From the NCBI RefSeq assembly GCF_002453355.1, contig NZ_DKGQ01000002.1:1-37109 (forward strand): a stretch of DNA of 37,109 bases. Reading direction: 5' to 3'. The position numbers and the translations under genes were made by a program. The notes beneath the pieces were generated by a model. That model worked only from the letters and a program-made list of their open reading frames with translations. It was not told where the DNA came from and searched no databases. Below are positions 1-9,574 of the stretch, piece by piece. Position 1 is the stretch's first letter. Every line of letters begins with the position of its first letter. This DNA is from Psychrobacter sp. UBA6766. GTDB lineage: Bacteria; Pseudomonadota; Gammaproteobacteria; Pseudomonadales; Moraxellaceae.

Positions 1-128
1 AGGCTTAGAAGCGTATAGCGCATGGTTGCAATCTCACTTTGGTCGGTGGATAAAGACTTTGATGCTAGCGCATCTAGGTCTTTTTTTCCCCTGCTCTTTG
101 AAATTGCCCTTCATGTGGTAATCTAAGA
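1..128. other. Window edge downstream of narX, with a plus-strand terminator-like hairpin
   Basis: A hairpin lies at 52-83: AAAGAC pairs with GTCTTT and GATGC pairs with GCATC around a TAGC loop. It is followed by T81-T87 on the plus strand, so it should end a plus-strand transcript entering from the left. One plus-strand frame is open from base 2 to a TAA near 123, but it is too short to identify. On the minus strand an ATG near position 23 opens a frame that runs off the window. A NarL regulator would be expected next to narX in this direction, but too little is visible to call it. Confidence 0.4.
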
Positions 129-2189
129 TTATAAATAAGCGTCTTGAGTATTTTTTTCATCAAAGAAGTTTGGCTCGAATCTAATCGTGACGATGGTACC
201 CTGCGGTTTATTGTTTGTGACGATAAGTTCACCACCGATATTATGGGCGCGCTCCTTCATAATCATCAAACCGTGGTGCTGGGTTTGGTCGACACTCCCT
301 GACATACCAACGCCATCATCGATGATGCTCATGACGATATATTTATCACCGTCTTCGTACGCCAGATGAATCTCTACATTTTGCGCCTTTGCATGACGGC
401 TGATATTTGACAACGCTTCTCTGGCAATCTGTATCAAATCTATCTGCTCAGTGGCGCTTAAATTGAGCGTCATAATGTAATTGTAGACGGTCATTTTAAA
501 GTTGCCTTTTGAGGCAAACTCACTGGCAGCATCATGTAGCGCTTCATCAAAATTATCATTATCAATGGTCAAGCGGAACGTCACCAACAAATCCCTTAGC
601 TGCTGATAAGCGGAACCCAAACCTATTTTTATCTGCTCAATATTTTGATAGACAGGCGTTTGTACTGGCTCACTGGCCGCATTCTTTAGATGTCTCTCGA
701 GGACGCTGACTTGGATTTTTAAATAAGACAACGACTGCGCCAAGGAATCATGCAATTCTCTGGCAATGGTTGAGCGTTCTTCAAATAAAATCAGCTGATG
801 CTCTTGTTGTCTTTGTTTGCGCAGCGACAGGGCGGTACTGATTAAATTGGTCAGCGCCACAATCAGCTCGTCATTTTGCGCATCCAACTCGGCACTGACA
901 AACGGAAAAATACTGCCCGCTTCGATCATTTGAATACGCTGTTCTGCCGTTATATTGCTATGACTATCAGTATTATCGTCGCCATCAGTGACAAAAGAGC
1001 GATTCATGACCAGCGTCGACTTTGGTCGTACGCGCAATTCCCCAAAGGTTTCTTGTTGATGGACGATAGGATAAGACTTAGTATGTTCGCCATTTTTAAT
1101 GCCACAGCTTTCACAGCTCAGCTTTTTGCACAGCTCTTTCATTTTTTCGCCGTGCAGCACGATAGCATTTTTATTGGTGATATATTTATTTTGAATGCAC
1201 AGAGTAAACTCTAAATGCGGCAGCGCCTTGCTAAAGTCTGCAATCAAGTCATCGAGCTGATATAAGCTTACTTGGCTGGTAGTCAGCGATTTTGAAAAGT
1301 CATAAAACAAGGACAATACTTGATTGGCTTTGACTAAATGTTGGGTTTTTATTTGCACTTCACTCTCAAGCGAGCGCTGATAAGTCTCAATTGTGCTTGC
1401 CATGTCATTAAAAGAATTGCCCAGTACTTCAAATTCTCGATAGCCTTTAATGGTTACTCTAGTCTGGGTTTTGCCGCGTTTAAATTGATTATTGGCCTTA
1501 ATCAATTGTTGAATGGGCAAGAGTACCGATTTTTGTAACCGATGCATTCCGATTAAGACAATAATAGCGATAAGAAATAATGAGAGCATTTGCAAGTTTT
1601 GCTGCCATGTCTGGCGCTGCTCGTTTCTGTGCTGCAGCTCACCTACGAAGCGATTGACATCTTCGATATAACTGGATGAGACGCTATAAAACCCTTGTTT
1701 ATCCTGCGCTAACAAAGCCGGCTTTAAGTCTTGATGCCATTGGTCTTTTATGTCATTGAGCCGTTTATTGATGCGCGCATCTCTGTTGGCATTGTTAAGC
1801 TGATAGGCCTGTAATTCTGCGAGCCGATTTTCCATATCTTCAATAAGAAGCGCTATTTTTTCAGCGGTATTTTTATTGGCAAAGTCTAATTTATCTTGTT
1901 TAACACGCTGGTTATTACCTTTATTGCTGGCGCTGTCTTGCGCATTATCTACACTATTGACGCTAGGGCTAAACGGATGGTCATCAGAGAAATCCGTCGC
2001 TATTTGAAAATTGATTCGATAGGCTGCCATTCGTACCGAGCCTGCGATATTAATCGCCTCGGCATCAGATCTTGCAACCCATGCCAGTGCTCCACTCCCG
2101 AGCGTCGATATCACAGATAAGGTGGCTATAATCAAAATAGCGCCCCAAGCATGTAGCGATAAAGACTGTCTGCGTTGGTTAGACCTCAT
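129..2189 (-). CDS. narX: Nitrate/nitrite sensor histidine kinase, NarX type
   Basis: Membrane sensor kinase that should detect nitrate or nitrite in the periplasm and phosphorylate a NarL-type regulator. With the chosen start the protein has 686 residues. It has a first membrane helix (about 14-38), a P-box-like nitrate-binding stretch just after it (DAEAINIAGSVRMAAYR, about 42-58), a periplasmic helical domain with a polar low-complexity insert (about 67-100), a second helix (about 200-216) and a HAMP linker. A central cysteine module follows (C331, C354, C359, C362), as in NarX. The HisKA_3 dimerisation helix carries the phospho-acceptor H480 in ARELHDSLAQSL, and the ATPase domain has N-box (ALSNISRHAKA) and DDGVGM motifs. 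ATG 2189 is preferred over the in-frame ATG at 2198 because AGGTGA (2199-2204) lies nine bases upstream of 2189 but abuts 2198. The gene is divergent from narK. NarX rather than NarQ is inferred from context and the cysteine module. Confidence 0.9.
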   Translation of the reverse strand: MRSNQRRQSLSLHAWGAILIIATLSVISTLGSGALAWVARSDAEAINIAGSVRMAAYRINFQIATDFSDDHPFSPSVNSVDNAQDSASNKGNNQRVKQDKLDFANKNTAEKIALLIEDMENRLAELQAYQLNNANRDARINKRLNDIKDQWHQDLKPALLAQDKQGFYSVSSSYIEDVNRFVGELQHRNEQRQTWQQNLQMLSLFLIAIIVLIGMHRLQKSVLLPIQQLIKANNQFKRGKTQTRVTIKGYREFEVLGNSFNDMASTIETYQRSLESEVQIKTQHLVKANQVLSLFYDFSKSLTTSQVSLYQLDDLIADFSKALPHLEFTLCIQNKYITNKNAIVLHGEKMKELCKKLSCESCGIKNGEHTKSYPIVHQQETFGELRVRPKSTLVMNRSFVTDGDDNTDSHSNITAEQRIQMIEAGSIFPFVSAELDAQNDELIVALTNLISTALSLRKQRQQEHQLILFEERSTIARELHDSLAQSLSYLKIQVSVLERHLKNAASEPVQTPVYQNIEQIKIGLGSAYQQLRDLLVTFRLTIDNDNFDEALHDAASEFASKGNFKMTVYNYIMTLNLSATEQIDLIQIAREALSNISRHAKAQNVEIHLAYEDGDKYIVMSIIDDGVGMSGSVDQTQHHGLMIMKERAHNIGGELIVTNNKPQGTIVTIRFEPNFFDEKNTQDAYL

Positions 2190-2297
2190 GAATAGCATTC
2201 ACCTAGCAAAATTAACGGAAAAAGTTGGGTGTAAATCCCAGTCAACATCAAAATAATCCGTATTTAAAATAACAAACGCGCTTATTAATCAGAAAAA

Positions 2298-2313
2298 CAC
2301 CAAACTTTTGGTA
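2298..2313. promoter_or_regulatory. Possible 7-2-7 NarL-like dyad upstream of narK
   Basis: CACCAAA, CT, TTTGGTA has the 7-2-7 geometry of NarL/NarP sites, with heptamers close to the TACYNMT consensus but lacking the final T in both halves. It lies about 140 bases before the narK ATG in the narX-narK divergent region. Two single heptamers that fit TACYYMT lie nearby: TACCCCT at 2332-2338 and TACTCAT at 2369-2375. I found no FNR/ANR dyad (TTGAT-N4-ATCAA) in this intergenic region. Confidence 0.35.
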
Positions 2314-2454
2314 ATAAGCCTATCGTTACTATACCCCTTTTAGCCATCAGTGTACCACTATGTATGAATACTCATCATCCCGATAACAAAGTACCGTGAC
2401 TTATCATTTTTCATAAATGCTTATTTTTTATAAAGACAATAAGTGAGGAATAGT

Positions 2455-3834
2455 ATGGGCAAAAATTACAACTTCAAAGGTGGAACGCTCATTACTGACT
2501 GGCGACCTGAAGTAGAAGAGTTTTGGCAAGGGGGCGGTAAAAAAGTTGCGACGCGAAATTTATGGATATCCATTCCATCTTTGCTATTGGCGTTTGCAGT
2601 ATGGATGGTATGGAGCGCGGTCATCGTGCGCTTGCCTGAAATTGGTTTTGATTTTGATGGCGGTCAGCTGTTTTGGCTCGCTGCACTTCCGGGGCTGTCA
2701 GGGGCGACGCTACGGATTTTTTATTCTTTTATGGTTCCTATTTTTGGTGGACGTCGTTGGACTGCGATATCCACTTTATCTTTATTAATTCCAGCATTAT
2801 GGATGGGGTTTGCGGTTCAAAACCCTGATACGCCGTTTATAATATTTGCCGTTATTGCGCTGCTTTGCGGTTTTGGCGGCGGTAATTTTGCATCGTCTAT
2901 GTCCAATATCTCATTCTTTTATCCAAAAGCCGAACAAGGCACAGCGCTTGGGCTAAACGCTGGTCTCGGTAATTTGGGCGTGTCGGTCATGCAGTTTGTT
3001 GTTCCGATAGTTATATTGGTCGGTGCCTTTGGTAGCTTAGGCGGCGACCCACAAGTATCTGACAGCGGCAGACTGTTTTATCTACAAAACGCGGGCTTTA
3101 TTTGGGTACCTTTTATCTTGCTATTCTCGGCACTGGCGTGGTTTCGTATGAACGATATCGCCACCGCCAAAGCGTCATTTAAAGACCAAGCAGTTATCTT
3201 TAAACGCAAACATAACTGGATTATGTGTATCCTTTACATGGCGACGTTTGGTTCATTTATTGGTTTTTCAGCCGCCTTTCCAATGTTGATTAAAAACTCC
3301 TTCCCTGCTATTGATGCGCTAAAATTTGCCTTTTTAGGGCCTTTGGTTGGTGCGCTATTTCGCCCTTTAGGTGGCTGGATATCGGATAAAACCAGCGGAG
3401 CAAAAGTAACCGTTTGGAACTACGTAGTAATGGTGTTGGCTGTTTTGGCAGTGATGTACTTTTTACCGAGCGAGAGCAGTGACGGCAGCTTTGTTGGCTA
3501 CTTTATCTCCTTTATGGTGTTATTTATTACCACAGGTATTGGAAACGGCTCTACCTTTACTATGATTCCAGTTATTTTTAGGACCTTTCATGATCGCCGT
3601 GAGCCTGAAAAGGCAGGAACCGAAGAGTTGTTCGTTGAAATACGTAAAGAGTCAGCAGCGGTGGTCGGCTTTACCTCAGCGGTCGCCGCCTATGGTGCAT
3701 TCTTTGTGCCCAAAATGTTCGGCTCAGGACTGGGAATCGATGGCACCTTTATTACACTTATCATCTTCTACATTATCTGTATCGTGTTGACGTGGTGGTA
3801 TTACAGCCGCCCTCATGCTGAGATTCCTTGTTAA
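2455..3834 (+). CDS. narK: Nitrate/nitrite transporter NarK (major facilitator superfamily)
   Basis: Inner-membrane transporter that takes up nitrate and/or exchanges it for nitrite for the adjacent reductase. The 459-residue protein is very hydrophobic with about 12 helices. It contains both nitrate-signature motifs of the NNP family: a glycine-rich GFGGGNFASSMSNISFFYP stretch in the first half and TTGIGNGSTFTMIP in the second. The N-terminal hydrophilic TDWRPEVEEFW stretch is typical of bacterial NarK proteins. ATG 2455 is chosen over the GTG at 2443 because the GTGAGGA motif at 2443-2449 serves as its ribosome binding site, so the GTG falls inside the Shine-Dalgarno region. A strong terminator follows at 3894, so narK is probably a separate unit from narGHJI. 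Pseudomonas has two narK genes at this place and only one is present here. Confidence 0.95.
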   Translation: MGKNYNFKGGTLITDWRPEVEEFWQGGGKKVATRNLWISIPSLLLAFAVWMVWSAVIVRLPEIGFDFDGGQLFWLAALPGLSGATLRIFYSFMVPIFGGRRWTAISTLSLLIPALWMGFAVQNPDTPFIIFAVIALLCGFGGGNFASSMSNISFFYPKAEQGTALGLNAGLGNLGVSVMQFVVPIVILVGAFGSLGGDPQVSDSGRLFYLQNAGFIWVPFILLFSALAWFRMNDIATAKASFKDQAVIFKRKHNWIMCILYMATFGSFIGFSAAFPMLIKNSFPAIDALKFAFLGPLVGALFRPLGGWISDKTSGAKVTVWNYVVMVLAVLAVMYFLPSESSDGSFVGYFISFMVLFITTGIGNGSTFTMIPVIFRTFHDRREPEKAGTEELFVEIRKESAAVVGFTSAVAAYGAFFVPKMFGSGLGIDGTFITLIIFYIICIVLTWWYYSRPHAEIPC

Positions 3835-3893
3835 GGTTGCTTCGTTATAAAAAGTCTAAAACAGCTTTTGGTATAAATACGACCAAACCCATG

Positions 3894-3930
3894 AAGTGCT
3901 ACTTGCCACAGTAAGTAGCACTTTTTTTTA
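3894..3930 (+). terminator. Rho-independent terminator after narK
   Basis: A perfect 11-bp stem (AAGTGCTACTT at 3894-3904 with AAGTAGCACTT at 3913-3923) encloses an 8-base loop and runs into T3922-T3929. It lies 60 bases after the narK stop and separates narK from narGHJI transcription. Confidence 0.9.
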
Positions 3931-4203
3931 TTTTTACTGCCCGCTATTGGCTTAGCAATCAGCATGACATGCCGTCACTGAGCAGCAATTTTACGGCGTT
4001 TTTATTTTTAGTAGCTACTACTAAGGTGGTAGTGCTCTGCTCATGTTAGCGGATAGTAAGGGTACTATTGCTTACTTAAAATGACGCTATTGAAATAATA
4101 TTTACGGCTTAGGTGCATACCAATATCGAGTCAAGTACAACGATAAAAGCATGCTGCACTCAGCTTTAGATACACCATAGGCAATAAAACAGAGGATAGC
4201 GAA
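3931..4203 (+). promoter_or_regulatory. narG upstream region
   Basis: No gene is visible in the interval between the narK terminator and narG. It holds a perfect 12-bp palindrome TAGTAGCTACTA (4009-4020) that overlaps a 7-2-7 NarL-like dyad (4016-4031), and a small inverted repeat ATAGTA-AGGG-TACTAT (4053-4068). TAATAT near 4096 is a possible -10 element with a TTACTT-like sequence 18 bases upstream. The narG ribosome binding site is GAGGATAG, seven to ten bases before the ATG. No canonical FNR/ANR dyad was found, although anaerobic control would be expected for this operon. Confidence 0.5.
4016..4031. promoter_or_regulatory. 7-2-7 NarL-like dyad upstream of narG
   Basis: TACTACT, AA, GGTGGTA: the left heptamer fits the NarL consensus TACYNMT exactly, and the right one, read on the other strand as TACCACC, misses only the last base. 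Two inverted heptamers two bases apart is the arrangement bound by NarL and NarP in enteric bacteria. An almost identical dyad (TACTACT, TT, GGTAGTA) lies upstream of moaA, which strengthens the case for a shared nitrate-responsive site. Confidence 0.55.
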
Positions 4204-7200
4204 ATGAGCCATTTACTCGACCAATTCCGTTTTTTTAAACGTAAACAGGGCGAATTTTCCAATGGGCATGGCGAGACGCGTGATGAGTCTCGTGACTGGG
4301 AAAACGTGTATCGTAGCCGTTGGCAGTATGACAAAATCGTGCGCTCAACGCATGGCGTCAACTGTACCGGCTCTTGCTCGTGGAAGATTTATGTGAAAAA
4401 CGGCTTGGTGACATGGGAAACCCAGCAAACCGACTATCCTGAAACTCGACCTGATTTGCCAAACCATGAACCACGCGGCTGCCCGCGCGGCGCAAGCTAC
4501 AGCTGGTATATGTACTCTGCCAACCGTGTCAAATATCCAAAGGTCCGTAAACCGCTACTAAAATTATGGCGCGAAGCCAGAGCTCAATATCCTGACCCTG
4601 TCGATGCTTGGGGCAGTATTGTGCAAGACCCTATCAAAGCTGAACAGTATAAATCTAAGCGTGGTCTTGGTGGCTTTATTCGCTCAACATGGGCAGAGGT
4701 CAACGAAATTATCGCTGCCAGCAACGTTTATACCGCTAAAACCTTTGGGCCGGACCGCATCATTGGTTTCTCACCAATTCCTGCGATGTCGATGGTCAGT
4801 TACGCCTCTGGTAGCCGCTATTTGTCGCTTATCGGCGGTGTTTGTTTGTCATTTTATGACTGGTATTGTGACTTACCTCCGTCATCACCGATGGTTTGGG
4901 GCGAGCAAACCGACGTACCAGAATCAGCCGATTGGTACAACTCTGACTATATCATCGCGTGGGGCTCAAACGTGCCGCAAACGCGGACGCCAGATGCGCA
5001 TTTCTTTACCGAAGTGCGTTATAAAGGCACCAAAACCGTCTCTATCACCCCTGACTATGCAGAAATCTCTAAGCTGACCGACTTATGGCTCAATCCTAAA
5101 CAAGGTACCGATGCGGCAGTGGCGCAGGCGTTTTGTCATGTCATTATCAAAGAGTTTTATCTCAAACAGCCAAGCGATTATTTCTTAGACTACGCCAAGC
5201 GTTATACCGATTTGCCGGTACTTGTGATGCTAGAGGGTGAAGATGGCGCGCGCCGTGCGGGTCGCTACCTGCGTGCTTCTGACTTAGTCGATGATTTAGG
5301 TCAAGAAAACAATCCTGAATGGAAAACCATCGCCTTAAATAATGACGGCGAATTAGTTTCTCCGCTTGGCTCAATCGGCTACCGTTGGGGCGAAAAAGGC
5401 AAGTGGAATCTTGAGCAAAAAAACGGCACCACAGGCGAAGACATTGATCTGACGCTTACCTTAAAAGACAGCGCTGAGACTTGTGTCGTGGGCTTTGATT
5501 ACTTCGGTCATGTGGATCATCCACATTTTACCTCGGTACCAGGCGAGCCTATCCAGCAAAAAACCGTCCCTTGCAAAACCATTACCCTTGCCGATGGCAG
5601 CACCGCCATCGTTGCGACAGTATTTGATTTAACCGTTGCCAACCTTGGTGTTGACAATGGCGTCGGCGGCGAGCACGTCACCGATGATTACAACGATGCA
5701 AGCGTCCCAGGCACACCAGCTTGGCAAGAAGTGATTACCGGCCTTAGCCGTGAGCGCGTGATTCAAGTAGCGCGTGAGTTCGCTGAAAACGCCCATAAGA
5801 CCCATGGTAAGTCGATGATTATTATCGGCGCGGGTATGAACCACTGGTATCACCTCGATATGAACTATCGCGGCGTGATTAATATGCTGATGCTTTGTGG
5901 TTGTATCGGCAAATCTGGCGGCGGCTGGGCGCATTATGTTGGTCAAGAAAAACTGCGCCCACAAACTGGCTGGTTACCTCTTGCCTTTGCCCTTGATTGG
6001 CATCGTCCACCGCGTCAAATGGCGGGTACCAGCTTCTTTTATGAGCACAGCTCACAGTGGCGTCATGAAACTATCTCAGCTCATGAGATTCTCTCACCAA
6101 ATGCCAATAAAAAGTTCTTCCCAGAGCACATGCTTGATTACAACATTCAAGCCGAGCGCGCAGGCTGGTTGCCATCAGCGCCGCAGCTCAACCGAAATCC
6201 ATTGACCATTGCCGCCGCCGCAAAAGCCAGCGGCAAAGACATAGAAGAATATGTCGTTGACTCATTAGAAGACGGCAGCTTACGTTTTGCTTGTGAATCT
6301 CCAGACAACCCTGTGAACTTCCCGCGCAATATGTTTATTTGGCGCTCCAATCTGTTGGGTTCATCAGGTAAAGGTCATGAGTACATGCTCCATTACTTCT
6401 TGGGCACCAGAAACGGTCTGCTTAACGAAGAAAACCCGACGGGTCATTTGCAGCCAAAAGAAGTCGATTGGGTAGAAAAAGGCCCTACTGGCAAGTTGGA
6501 TTTGGTCGTTGCTTTAGACTTCCGTATGTCCTCGACCTGTTTGTACTCTGATATCGTCCTACCGACCGCAACCTGGTACGAAAAAGACGACATGAATACC
6601 TCTGACATGCATCCATTTATTCACCCATTAACGGCAGCCACAGATCCTGCTTGGGAATCTAAATCGGATTGGGAGATTTATAAAGGCATTGCCAAAACTT
6701 TCTCTGAGATATCAAAAGGTCATTTAGGCGTTGAAACCGATGTGGTCACTCTGCCTATGCAGCATGATAGCCCCGGTGAGCTTGCGCAACCATTTGGCGG
6801 CACCGACTGGAAAACGGCTGGCGAAAAACCCGTTCCTGGTAAAAACTGTCCGATGATTAAGATCGTTGAGCGTGACTATCCAAATACCTATAAGAAGTTT
6901 ACTTCTATGGGCCCAGCTTTAGAAAAATTGGGCAACGGCTCAAAAGGCTTGAATTGGGACATGAAAACCGAGGTCAAACAACTGGGTGATTTAAACCACC
7001 GTGTCACTGAGCCGGGTATCTCTGAAGGTCGACCACGTCTTAATACCGCGGTGAATGCGTCTGAGATGATTTTGATGCTGGCTCCTGAAACCAATGGTCA
7101 CGTTGCCGTCAAAGGCTGGGCAGCACTGTCTGAATTTACCGGTCGCGACCATACGCATTTAGCCAAATCAAGTGAGCATGAAAAGATTCGCTTTAAAGAT

Positions 7201-7962
7201 ATCGTTGCGCAGCCACGTAAAATCATCTCAAGCCCGACGTGGTCAGGTATTGAATCTGATGAAGTGAGCTATAACGCGGGCTACACCAACGTCCATGAGC
7301 TGATTCCTTGGCGTACGATTACCGGTCGTCAGCAATTTTATCAAGATCACCCTTGGATGCAGGCGTTTGGTGAGCAAATGCAGCAGTATCGTCCACCTAT
7401 CGACACCAAAACGACAGAAATTATCCAAAACACCAAGCCCAATGGTAATAAAGAGATTGTACTCAACTTTTTAACACCGCACCAAAAATGGGGTATTCAT
7501 AGTACTTACTCTGAAAACTTGCTCATGCTGACATTGAGCCGCGGTGGTCCTTGTGTGTGGTTATCAGAAGTCGATGCCGCAAAAGCAGGTATCGTCGATA
7601 ACGACTGGATTGAAGTCTTTAACGCCAACGGTGCCATTACCGCGCGCGCCATCGTTAGTCAGCGCGTCAAAGAAGGCATGACCATGATGTACCACGCCCA
7701 AGAAAAATTGGTCAACGTGCCAGGCTCACAGCAAACCGGTATTCGCGGCGGTATTCACAACTCAGTGACCCGTACTATCCTAAAACCGACGCACATGATT
7801 GGCAGCTACGCGCAGCAGTCTTACGGTTTTAACTACTATGGCACTGTCGGTTGTAACCGTGATGAGTTTGTGGTGATTCGCAAAATGTCAAAAATCGACT
7901 GGTTGGAAGAAAAACCAGATGACTCATTACCACGCCCATTGCCAACCACCCTTGATGGTTAA
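4204..7962 (+). CDS. narG: Respiratory nitrate reductase alpha subunit (molybdenum catalytic subunit)
   Basis: Catalytic subunit of the membrane-bound, cytoplasm-facing nitrate reductase. It reduces nitrate to nitrite at a bis-MGD molybdenum centre. The 1252-residue protein is full length and aligns by eye with E. coli NarG throughout. The FS0 [4Fe-4S] ligands are H50, C54, C58 and C93 (THGVNCTGSC and RGCPRG), with the His ligand typical of NarG. The molybdenum-ligating aspartate is D223 in YDWYCDLP. Other conserved stretches are WGSNVPQTRTPDAHF, NHWYHLDMNYRG, TATWYEKDDMNTSDMHPF and GFNYYGTVG near the C-terminus. There is no twin-arginine signal, as expected for a cytoplasmic subunit. The ATG follows GAGGATAG. 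It is the first gene of the narGHJI operon. NarL-type control is inferred from the dyad at 4016. Confidence 0.98.
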   Translation: MSHLLDQFRFFKRKQGEFSNGHGETRDESRDWENVYRSRWQYDKIVRSTHGVNCTGSCSWKIYVKNGLVTWETQQTDYPETRPDLPNHEPRGCPRGASYSWYMYSANRVKYPKVRKPLLKLWREARAQYPDPVDAWGSIVQDPIKAEQYKSKRGLGGFIRSTWAEVNEIIAASNVYTAKTFGPDRIIGFSPIPAMSMVSYASGSRYLSLIGGVCLSFYDWYCDLPPSSPMVWGEQTDVPESADWYNSDYIIAWGSNVPQTRTPDAHFFTEVRYKGTKTVSITPDYAEISKLTDLWLNPKQGTDAAVAQAFCHVIIKEFYLKQPSDYFLDYAKRYTDLPVLVMLEGEDGARRAGRYLRASDLVDDLGQENNPEWKTIALNNDGELVSPLGSIGYRWGEKGKWNLEQKNGTTGEDIDLTLTLKDSAETCVVGFDYFGHVDHPHFTSVPGEPIQQKTVPCKTITLADGSTAIVATVFDLTVANLGVDNGVGGEHVTDDYNDASVPGTPAWQEVITGLSRERVIQVAREFAENAHKTHGKSMIIIGAGMNHWYHLDMNYRGVINMLMLCGCIGKSGGGWAHYVGQEKLRPQTGWLPLAFALDWHRPPRQMAGTSFFYEHSSQWRHETISAHEILSPNANKKFFPEHMLDYNIQAERAGWLPSAPQLNRNPLTIAAAAKASGKDIEEYVVDSLEDGSLRFACESPDNPVNFPRNMFIWRSNLLGSSGKGHEYMLHYFLGTRNGLLNEENPTGHLQPKEVDWVEKGPTGKLDLVVALDFRMSSTCLYSDIVLPTATWYEKDDMNTSDMHPFIHPLTAATDPAWESKSDWEIYKGIAKTFSEISKGHLGVETDVVTLPMQHDSPGELAQPFGGTDWKTAGEKPVPGKNCPMIKIVERDYPNTYKKFTSMGPALEKLGNGSKGLNWDMKTEVKQLGDLNHRVTEPGISEGRPRLNTAVNASEMILMLAPETNGHVAVKGWAALSEFTGRDHTHLAKSSEHEKIRFKDIVAQPRKIISSPTWSGIESDEVSYNAGYTNVHELIPWRTITGRQQFYQDHPWMQAFGEQMQQYRPPIDTKTTEIIQNTKPNGNKEIVLNFLTPHQKWGIHSTYSENLLMLTLSRGGPCVWLSEVDAAKAGIVDNDWIEVFNANGAITARAIVSQRVKEGMTMMYHAQEKLVNVPGSQQTGIRGGIHNSVTRTILKPTHMIGSYAQQSYGFNYYGTVGCNRDEFVVIRKMSKIDWLEEKPDDSLPRPLPTTLDG

Positions 7963-8034
7963 TAGAACCTTTATACATTGCTACTGATAAGTACTTATAT
8001 TAATTGCTTTTATACAAAAGCTTGGAGCACACCC

Positions 8035-9573
8035 ATGAAAATTCGTTCACAAGTCGGCATGGTGCTTAACCTCGATAAATGTATCGGTTGTCACACCTGC
8101 TCGGTCACCTGTAAAAACGTTTGGACCAGCCGTGAAGGTATGGAATACGCGTGGTTCAACAACGTTGAATCAAAGCCTGGCATTGGCTATCCCAAAGAAT
8201 GGGAAAATCAAAATAAATGGAACGGCGGCTGGATTCGTAACGCCAACGGCACGATAAACCCGCGTATCGGTGGTAAGTTCCGCGTGTTGGCAAATATTTT
8301 TGCCAACCCTGATTTGCCAGAGATTGATGATTATTACGAACCCTTTGACTTTGATTATCAGCATTTGCATACTGCCCCGCTCGGTAATTACTCGCCTATC
8401 GCCCGCCCGCGCTCAGCCATTACTGGTAAGCGTATGCAAAAGATTGAATGGGGTCCGAACTGGGAAGAAATCTTGGGTTCAGAGTTTGAAAAACGCCGTA
8501 AAGATAAAAACTTTGACAATATCCAAGCCGATATTTATGGCCAGTACGAAAACACCTTTATGATGTATTTGCCGCGTCTGTGCGAGCATTGCTTGAACCC
8601 AACCTGCGTGGCGTCATGCCCAAGTGGCGCGATTTATAAGCGTGAAGAAGACGGCATTGTCTTGATTGACCAAGAAAAATGCCGCGGCTGGCGCATGTGT
8701 ATCTCAGGCTGCCCGTACAAAAAGATTTACTATAACTGGAAATCGGGCAAATCTGAAAAATGTATTTTTTGTTATCCGCGTATTGAAGCAGGTCTACCAA
8801 CCGTTTGTTCTGAAACCTGTGTTGGCCGTATCCGCTACTTAGGCGTACTGCTCTATGATGCGGATAAAATCGCCGAAGCCGCTAGCACTCCTAACGAGCA
8901 AGATTTGTATCAAGCACAGTTGGACGTGTTCTTAGATCCTAATGATCCAGTGGTCATCGCCCAAGCGTTAAAAGACGGCGTACCGCAATCGGTGATTGAT
9001 TCAGCCCAGCGTTCACCTGTTTATAAGCTAGCGATGGATTGGAAACTTGCTCTGCCATTGCATCCTGAGTACCGTACGCTACCGATGGTTTGGTATGTAC
9101 CGCCATTATCACCGATTCAAAATGCCGCCGAAGCCGGGAAAGTCGGTATGGACGGCCTGATTCCGGATGTCGACAGCTTACGAATTCCGCTGCGCTATCT
9201 CGCCAACATGCTGACTGCAGGTGATGAAGAGCCCGTTCGTTTAGCACTCAAACGTCTACTTGCCATGCGTAGTTATAAGCGTATGCAATTGGTGGAAAAA
9301 CAAGAAGTACAAAGTATCTTGGACGATGTTGGTCTGACCAAGCTGCAAGTAGAAGAAATGTACCGCTACCTGGCTATCGCTAATTACGAAGACCGTTTTG
9401 TTATTCCAACCGCGCACCGCGAAGAAGCCTTGAGTGATGCCTTTGCTGAGCGAAATGGTTGCGGCTTTACCTTTGGCGAAGGCTGTTCAGGACATTCTGA
9501 CAACAGTATGTTCGGTCAACGCAAAGCCAACCGCCGTGATTTTATCGATACTGTACAAAAGTGGGAGTCATAA
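8035..9573 (+). CDS. narH: Respiratory nitrate reductase beta subunit (iron-sulfur electron transfer)
   Basis: Four-cluster ferredoxin-like subunit that passes electrons from NarI haem to NarG. The 512-residue protein has the four cysteine groups of NarH: C16, C19, C22 and C26 in CIGCHTCSVTC; then CEHCLNPTCVASCP; then CRGWRMCISGCP, where a tryptophan replaces one cysteine to give the [3Fe-4S] cluster; then CIFCYPRIEAG with CSETC. The N-terminus MKIRSQVGMVLNLDKC is nearly invariant in the family, which fixes the start at ATG 8035 behind TTGGAGCAC. The in-frame upstream extension to 7978 has no family support. It lies 72 bases after narG, and its stop is one base before narJ. Confidence 0.98.
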   Translation: MKIRSQVGMVLNLDKCIGCHTCSVTCKNVWTSREGMEYAWFNNVESKPGIGYPKEWENQNKWNGGWIRNANGTINPRIGGKFRVLANIFANPDLPEIDDYYEPFDFDYQHLHTAPLGNYSPIARPRSAITGKRMQKIEWGPNWEEILGSEFEKRRKDKNFDNIQADIYGQYENTFMMYLPRLCEHCLNPTCVASCPSGAIYKREEDGIVLIDQEKCRGWRMCISGCPYKKIYYNWKSGKSEKCIFCYPRIEAGLPTVCSETCVGRIRYLGVLLYDADKIAEAASTPNEQDLYQAQLDVFLDPNDPVVIAQALKDGVPQSVIDSAQRSPVYKLAMDWKLALPLHPEYRTLPMVWYVPPLSPIQNAAEAGKVGMDGLIPDVDSLRIPLRYLANMLTAGDEEPVRLALKRLLAMRSYKRMQLVEKQEVQSILDDVGLTKLQVEEMYRYLAIANYEDRFVIPTAHREEALSDAFAERNGCGFTFGEGCSGHSDNSMFGQRKANRRDFIDTVQKWES

Positions 9574-9574
9574 G

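Noticed and set aside
2..123. Short plus-strand open frame at the left edge
   Set aside because: It crosses the terminator hairpin at 52-87 and shows no recognisable protein features; too short to call.
2199..4203. FNR/ANR box upstream of narK or narG
   Set aside because: I searched for TTGAT-N4-ATCAA and close variants and saw none that keep both half sites; partial TTGA or TCAA pairs have the wrong spacing.
4131..7428. Antisense open frames opposite narG
   Set aside because: They are shadows of a highly conserved coding sequence and have no ribosome binding sites or family features.
7978..8034. Upstream extension of NarH
   Set aside because: MKIRSQVGMVLNLDKC at 8035 is the conserved NarH start and has its own ribosome binding site.
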